Below are positions 60,310 to 64,000 of a stretch of DNA of 64,000 nucleotides, piece after piece (positions within the stretch are counted from its first letter, which is position 1; the number at the start of each line of letters is the position of its first letter). The translations under genes were made by a program, and so were the position numbers. Where the stretch lies: contig NC_068569.1 of assembly GCF_025698545.1 (NCBI RefSeq), forward strand, positions 27,590,001 to 27,654,000. The letters run 5' to 3'. The stretch comes from Gossypium raimondii (lineage: Eukaryota; Streptophyta; Magnoliopsida; Malvales; Malvaceae). The notes below the pieces were generated by a model. The model saw only the letters and a program-made list of their open reading frames with translations, did no database searches and was not told the DNA's origin.

Positions 60310-60417
60310 TCTCAATTTCCTTCTAAAATTCACTCAATTTCCTTCCAAAATTCTCTCAAACTCTCAATTTCCTTCCAAAATCCTCTCAATTTCCTTCCAA
60401 AAATCTCTCAAATCCAT
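60310..60417 (+). repeat. Tandem CTCAATTTCCTTC repeats in the PMD leader
   Basis: CTCAATTTCCTTC(C/T)AAAA occurs about four times in a row with irregular spacing of 20-30 bases, between the TATA box and the ATG. This makes a pyrimidine-rich 5' leader. Shorter CTCTCAAA fragments separate the copies. Confidence 0.65.
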
Positions 60418-60517
60418 ATTAAATTTCAATTTCCCCTCAATTTCATTTTTTTAAAAATAATTTTAAATTTTTTTATATTTTTTAAAAACAATTTTAAATT
60501 TTTTTATATTTTCATCA

Positions 60518-62685
60518 ATGGCCGGATCATTGATTCGTCTTGATAGCAATCACATATTGGTGGAGCAAATAAAAATGGTAAGTATTAAATTTAAATTTTA
60601 AATATTATTTAAGATATTTTTATTTACGTATTTTTAGATAATTATTAATTTATTATTTGTTATAAAAGTCTGAAGATCGGGTATTGGAATGCAATATCCG
60701 GAATATGCATGCTCCACCATCACCGTTAGTAGAGAACTACCTACGGGAAGTAGGTTTTTGGCATGTGGCGACGGTAGGCCGAGGATGCAAGTTGGAGCCG
60801 AAACTGATCAGTGCGTTGATCGAGAGGTGGAGACCCGAGACGCACACATTTCGTCTTTCATGTGGAGAGTGCACTATCACTCTAGAAGATGTCCATCTGC
60901 AATTGGGATTGCCGGTGGACTAGCACCCAGTCACCAGGTTTGCCCAATCTAGCAATTGGGAGGCGGTGTGCTACGAGCTTTTGGGCGTTGTTCCAGATAA
61001 AATGGATGGAGGTAAGGTGGAGATGGGCTGGTTACGTGCCACATTCCCCGATTCGAATGCAAATTCAACCGAAATTGAAAGAATCCGATATGCTCGATCA
61101 TACATTCTTCAAATAATTGGAGGTTATCGATGCGGACACGTCACGCCGAGCCGTACATCTAAGGTGGTATTAAAACTCGTTGATTTTAGAGGAGCGTTGA
61201 ATTTAGTGGGGTATGCCGTCTTGGCAACATTATATCGGGAGATGTGCGGGGTGTGCGATCGAGGAGAGCAAACATCGGAGGTTGCCTGTCATTACTGCAA
61301 TCATGGGCACGGTTTCGCTTTCCATTTCGACGTCCTCGAGTGAACCACCCATATACATTCCCACTCGTAACGAGGTAAATTTTATATTACATTTTGGAAT
61401 TGTTATGTAGATTTTGTAAGAATAAACGTATGCTAAAAATTTATTTAATTAGGTGGAACCATCCGGCAAGTTATCGTGGATTACCGTCTGAACTTGAAGA
61501 TATACGGCTTCTATTGGAGCAACGGTCGGAAGCAGAAGTAAGTATTATTGCAAATAGATATTTCCATACATTCGCTAGTGGATTGATATTTAGTATTTAT
61601 TATTTTGTATTTTGTATTATGTATATAACTAATATTTCTATCATGTTCATGTAGTTTCAATGGACACCATACGAGGATCCGGTAATCCGGCCAATAATCC
61701 CGGAAGAGTTTTTACAAAATCCGAACGCTTGGCACGCGAAAGTGGTGTTGATCAACTATGCAACCGTGGAGCCCCACCAGACAGACAGAGTCCTACGACA
61801 GTTTGGATGTAGACAACCGATTCCTGAGGACCCTGAGGTGTTTGACGATCACCACAAAATCGACCTTCGGCTATTAGGTACGGATTGGCCTAGATACTGG
61901 TTAAAGTACACGAAAATGTGGGAAAATCGGCATGAATATCTACCTACTCGGGAAGAAATCATCGTTCTGGAGTTAGCGTGCGTTCCAGAATACATGCCAT
62001 GGTTTAGGATCCATGGCAAGCCGTATTTACTTACACCAGAGGAGAGGCAGCGGCAAATACGTGGCGGAAGGGAAAGGCGCGGGCCTCTAAATCCAAGGCG
62101 AAAGGGAAAGGCAGCCCCTCAACGAGGCCCAGACATTCACACGGCTCATGATCAGCAGCCATGCAATCACCGTCCCCAACGAGAGCACCGACGCAGTCAC
62201 CTGACGCAGCAATTCAACAGATGATACCCACGCAATCGCCTTTCCCTATGATGCCAGGTGTGTTTCCTAGCCCTTATATGTACCCTAACTCGTACATGTA
62301 TCCTTTTCTGAATCCTATGGCAGGTTAGAGTCAAATGCCCGGATCAGATTCATTTCCTGTTATGCCAAGCGGACCACCGATAACTAGACCAGCGGCGCAG
62401 GAGGAGTCGCAAGGGGGGCCGTTGTAGAGCTCTCCTTTTTACCAATCGCTAGCAACGCATGGCTTTCAAACACCGTCGCCGTTCAGGATGCAAACACCTC
62501 CATATACACTATTCTTTGAAGGTGGATCATCGTCCCAAGTCCGACAACCAGATGCCGAACCGGAAGAACAACAATCAGCACTGGAGGAAGAACAACCGTC
62601 GCCTAAAGCTAGAGGAATGAGGAATCCAGCGCGTAACCGTCGACGGCCGCCATGTGGAACCGAATCCCCCGGGCATAGACATTGA
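60518..62685 (+). pseudogene. Plant mobile domain (PMD) gene carried by a MULE, interrupted
   Basis: ATG at 60518 opens a short first exon (MAGSLIRLDSNHILVEQIKM) with a clean GTAAGT donor at 60578. Further exons are about 60669-61374, 61453-61537 and 61655 onward. The PMD core is clear: FWHVATVGRGCKLEPKLISA, WRPETHTF, GECTITLEDVHLQLGLPVD, RYARSYILQIIGGY. A second part (WTPYEDPVIRP, VVLINYATVEPHQTDRVLRQ, ELACVPEYMPWFRIHGKPYL) matches the long PMD proteins often labelled protein phosphatase 7 long form homologs, although no phosphatase domain is present. The C-terminus is low-complexity, rich in P, Q and R (NPARNRRRPP). Host MAIL1/MAIN PMD proteins act in silencing and splicing. This copy has at least three interruptions in the reading frame, so it is probably a pseudogene. 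Confidence 0.75.
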
Positions 62686-62820
62686 TTATCGTATTAAAAT
62701 TTATTATTTTATGTAATGAAATAGAAGTTTATTTTATGTAATACGCATAAAAATTTTTCCGAGTTATTTTGATATTATTTGATTTAATTAAATATAAGTT
62801 CTATTTGATGTAAAAAAATC

Positions 62821-63597
62821 CTAATTTAATTAAAAACCCTAAACACTAACCTAATTTAATAAAAAACCCTAACCCTAACCTAATTTAATAAAAAACTCTA
62901 ACCCTAACTTAATTTAATTAAAAACCCTAACCCTACCCTAATTTAATTAAAATCCTAACCCTAACTTAATTTAATTAAAAACCATAACCCTAACCTAATT
63001 TAATTAAAAACCCTAACCTTAACTTAATTTAATTAAAACCCTAATCCTAACATAATTTAATTAAAAACCCTAACCTAATTTAATTAAAAACCATTAAAAA
63101 CCCTAACCCTAACTTAATTTAATTAAAACCCTAACCCTAACCTAATTTAATTAAAAACCCTAACCCTAACCTAATTTAATTAAAACCTAACCCTAACCTA
63201 ATTTAGTTAAAACCCTAACCCTACCCTAATTTAATTAAAAACCCTAACCCTAACTTAATTTATTAAAAACCCTAACCCTAACCTAATTTATTTTAAAACC
63301 CTAAACCCTAACCTAATTTAATTAAAAACCCTAACTCTAACCTAATTTAATTAAAACCCTAATCCTAACCTAATTTATTTTAAAACCCTAAACCCTAACC
63401 TAATTTAATTAAAAACCTAACCCTAACCTAATTTAATTAAAAACCCTAACCCTAACCTAATTTATTTTAAAACCCTAAACCCTAACCTAATCTAATTAAA
63501 AACCCTAACCCTAACCTAATTTAATTAAAACCCTAACCTTAACCTAATTTAATTAAAACCCTAAACCCTAACTTAATTTAATTAAAAACCCTAACCA
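62821..63597. repeat. Telo-box-like minisatellite, about 27 units of 29 bases
   Basis: Units read roughly CTAATTTAATTAAAAACCCT then AACCCTAAC. I counted 27 by hand. Most contain AAACCCTAA, the plant telo-box, or a near match. It is not a true telomere: the heptamer CCCTAAA occurs only now and then and the units are separated by AATTTAATTAA. Three units (starting at 63283, 63370 and 63457) share the variant CTAATTTATTTTAAAACCCT, exactly 87 bases apart, showing a three-unit higher-order repeat. It lies between two convergent transposon genes. Confidence 0.9.
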
Positions 63598-63704
63598 TTA
63601 ACAAAAGTTTTGGGCTTAATAATTTTACATAGTTTGATAATTTTACTAACCATTAACAAAAGTTTTTGGGCTTAATAATTTTACATAGTTTTACATAATG
63701 TTAT
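63594..63704. repeat. 55-base tandem duplication next to the minisatellite
   Basis: ACCATTAACAAAAGTTTT and GGGCTTAATAATTTTACATA occur at 63594 and again at 63649. Two near-identical copies, non-coding, between the minisatellite and the transposase 3' end. Confidence 0.75.
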
Positions 63705-63779
63705 ATTTGGTAAAATGTTTTGACTGGTACTAACAATTAAGAAATTAAACTAATTTGATATTTTTTTCTAAAATTACAT

Positions 63780-64000
63780 TCAACTACTGTGATTAGGGCA
63801 TGATCGACTTGTATGGCCTGGGTTCCTACACCATCCGCACAACTTCTGTTGACTAGCTCTTTCTCGGATATCCATATTGTTCCGTATTCTAGTGGAGCAA
63901 GGTCGACCTTTTGGTTTGCGACGTAATTCTCTATCCGGTAACAGCTTAAAAGGAGCAAGAGATACGGGCGGCCACTTATGTTCATCTCGGACCGGTGGGA
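63780..64000 (-). CDS. MULE transposase, C-terminal end (runs off the window)
   Basis: Only the last 73 residues and the stop (minus-strand TGA at 63780-63782) are visible; the gene continues beyond 64000. The frame reads WPPVSLAPFKLLPD, then RRKPKGRP, TRIRNNMDIRER, and a CX2CX4HX4C zinc knuckle (CGWCRNPGHTSRSC) close to the end. Plant MULE transposases carry this kind of basic PKGRP stretch and CCHC knuckle behind the SWIM domain. An overlapping minus-strand frame is also open to the window edge but shows no family features. The gene converges with the PMD gene. Confidence 0.75.
   Translation of the reverse strand, partial: PPVRDEHKWPPVSLAPFKLLPDRELRRKPKGRPCSTRIRNNMDIRERASQQKLCGWCRNPGHTSRSCPNHSS

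Larger units (their letters stand above)
59950..64000. mobile_element. One end of a Mutator-like DNA transposon (MULE) carrying a plant mobile domain gene
   Basis: From left to right: a block with three ATTTACC(A/G)(A/G)AA-type words about 30 bases apart (59955, 59985, 60014); a GC-rich inverted repeat; a promoter-like region; a PMD gene (+); a telo-box-like minisatellite; and the 3' end of a MULE transposase (-). PMD genes are known to travel in MULEs and in some Ty3 elements; the adjacent transposase favours a MULE here. The right part of the element is outside the window, so its second end and target duplication cannot be checked, and the left border is a guess from the change in composition. 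Confidence 0.55.

Noticed and set aside
60024-60326. 100-codon open frame upstream of the PMD gene
   Set aside because: It covers the GC-rich inverted repeat and promoter motifs, and its composition comes from the hairpin. No family resemblance.
60518-62685. A functional serine/threonine phosphatase 7 gene
   Set aside because: The common database label of this family is misleading: no phosphatase motifs (GDxHG, GDxxDRG, GNHE) are present, only the plant mobile domain.
62821-63597. A true telomere or CRISPR array
   Set aside because: CCCTAAA heptamers are not in continuous array and the window continues beyond it. The organism is a plant, and the units are a contiguous minisatellite without unique spacers.
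63737-63985. 82-codon minus-strand frame at the right edge (MNISGRPYLLLLL)
   Set aside because: The overlapping minus-strand frame has the CCHC knuckle and PKGRP stretch of MULE transposases, so this one is a shadow.

Overview
The window is nuclear DNA of a flowering plant. It is AT-rich, has GT-AG introns, Pol III tRNA genes and plant retrotransposons. The protein genes read as eudicot orthologs, and the mix of repeats (long-LTR Ty3 elements starting TGTAACAGCCC or TGTAATAGCCC, and plant mobile domain genes in Mutator-like elements) suggests Malvaceae, probably a cotton relative. That species-level guess is inference. Exon models were read from translation and splice sites; the four complete models each sum to a whole number of codons.

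Left part, 1-37625, is gene-bearing. In order: the 3' end of a mitochondrial NFU-type Fe-S scaffold gene (+); a tandem array of seven tRNA-Ile(AAT) units (-), one with a damaged T arm; ribonuclease H2 subunit A (+, eight exons); mitochondrial ribosomal protein bL9 (-, five exons); nicastrin, a gamma-secretase subunit (+, 16 exons); and a CTR1-like Raf-type MAPKKK (+, 15 exons). These are unrelated housekeeping and signalling genes, not a cluster. MITE-like inverted-repeat elements, a solo LTR and simple repeats lie between and inside them. E2F-type sites precede the RNase H2A and bL9m genes.

Middle part, 37626-59950, is a graveyard of old elements. A minus-strand Ty3/gypsy fossil with both LTRs (39669-50679) contains a second, plus-strand Tekay-like Ty3/gypsy fossil and a further non-coding insertion. 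To its right, a Ty1/copia remnant has a long Ty3-type solo LTR inserted in its own LTR. The rest is degenerate AT-rich repeat.

Right part, about 59950-64000, looks like one end of a Mutator-like DNA transposon (MULE) that continues past the window. It carries a plant mobile domain (PMD) gene (+) facing the 3' end of a MULE transposase gene (-). Between the two gene ends is a minisatellite of about 27 units with telo-box-like sequence. A GC-rich inverted repeat, mitosis-type (MSA) promoter motifs and a TATA box precede the PMD gene. This cargo-bearing element, its cell-cycle-like promoter and its telo-box array are the most unusual content of the window.
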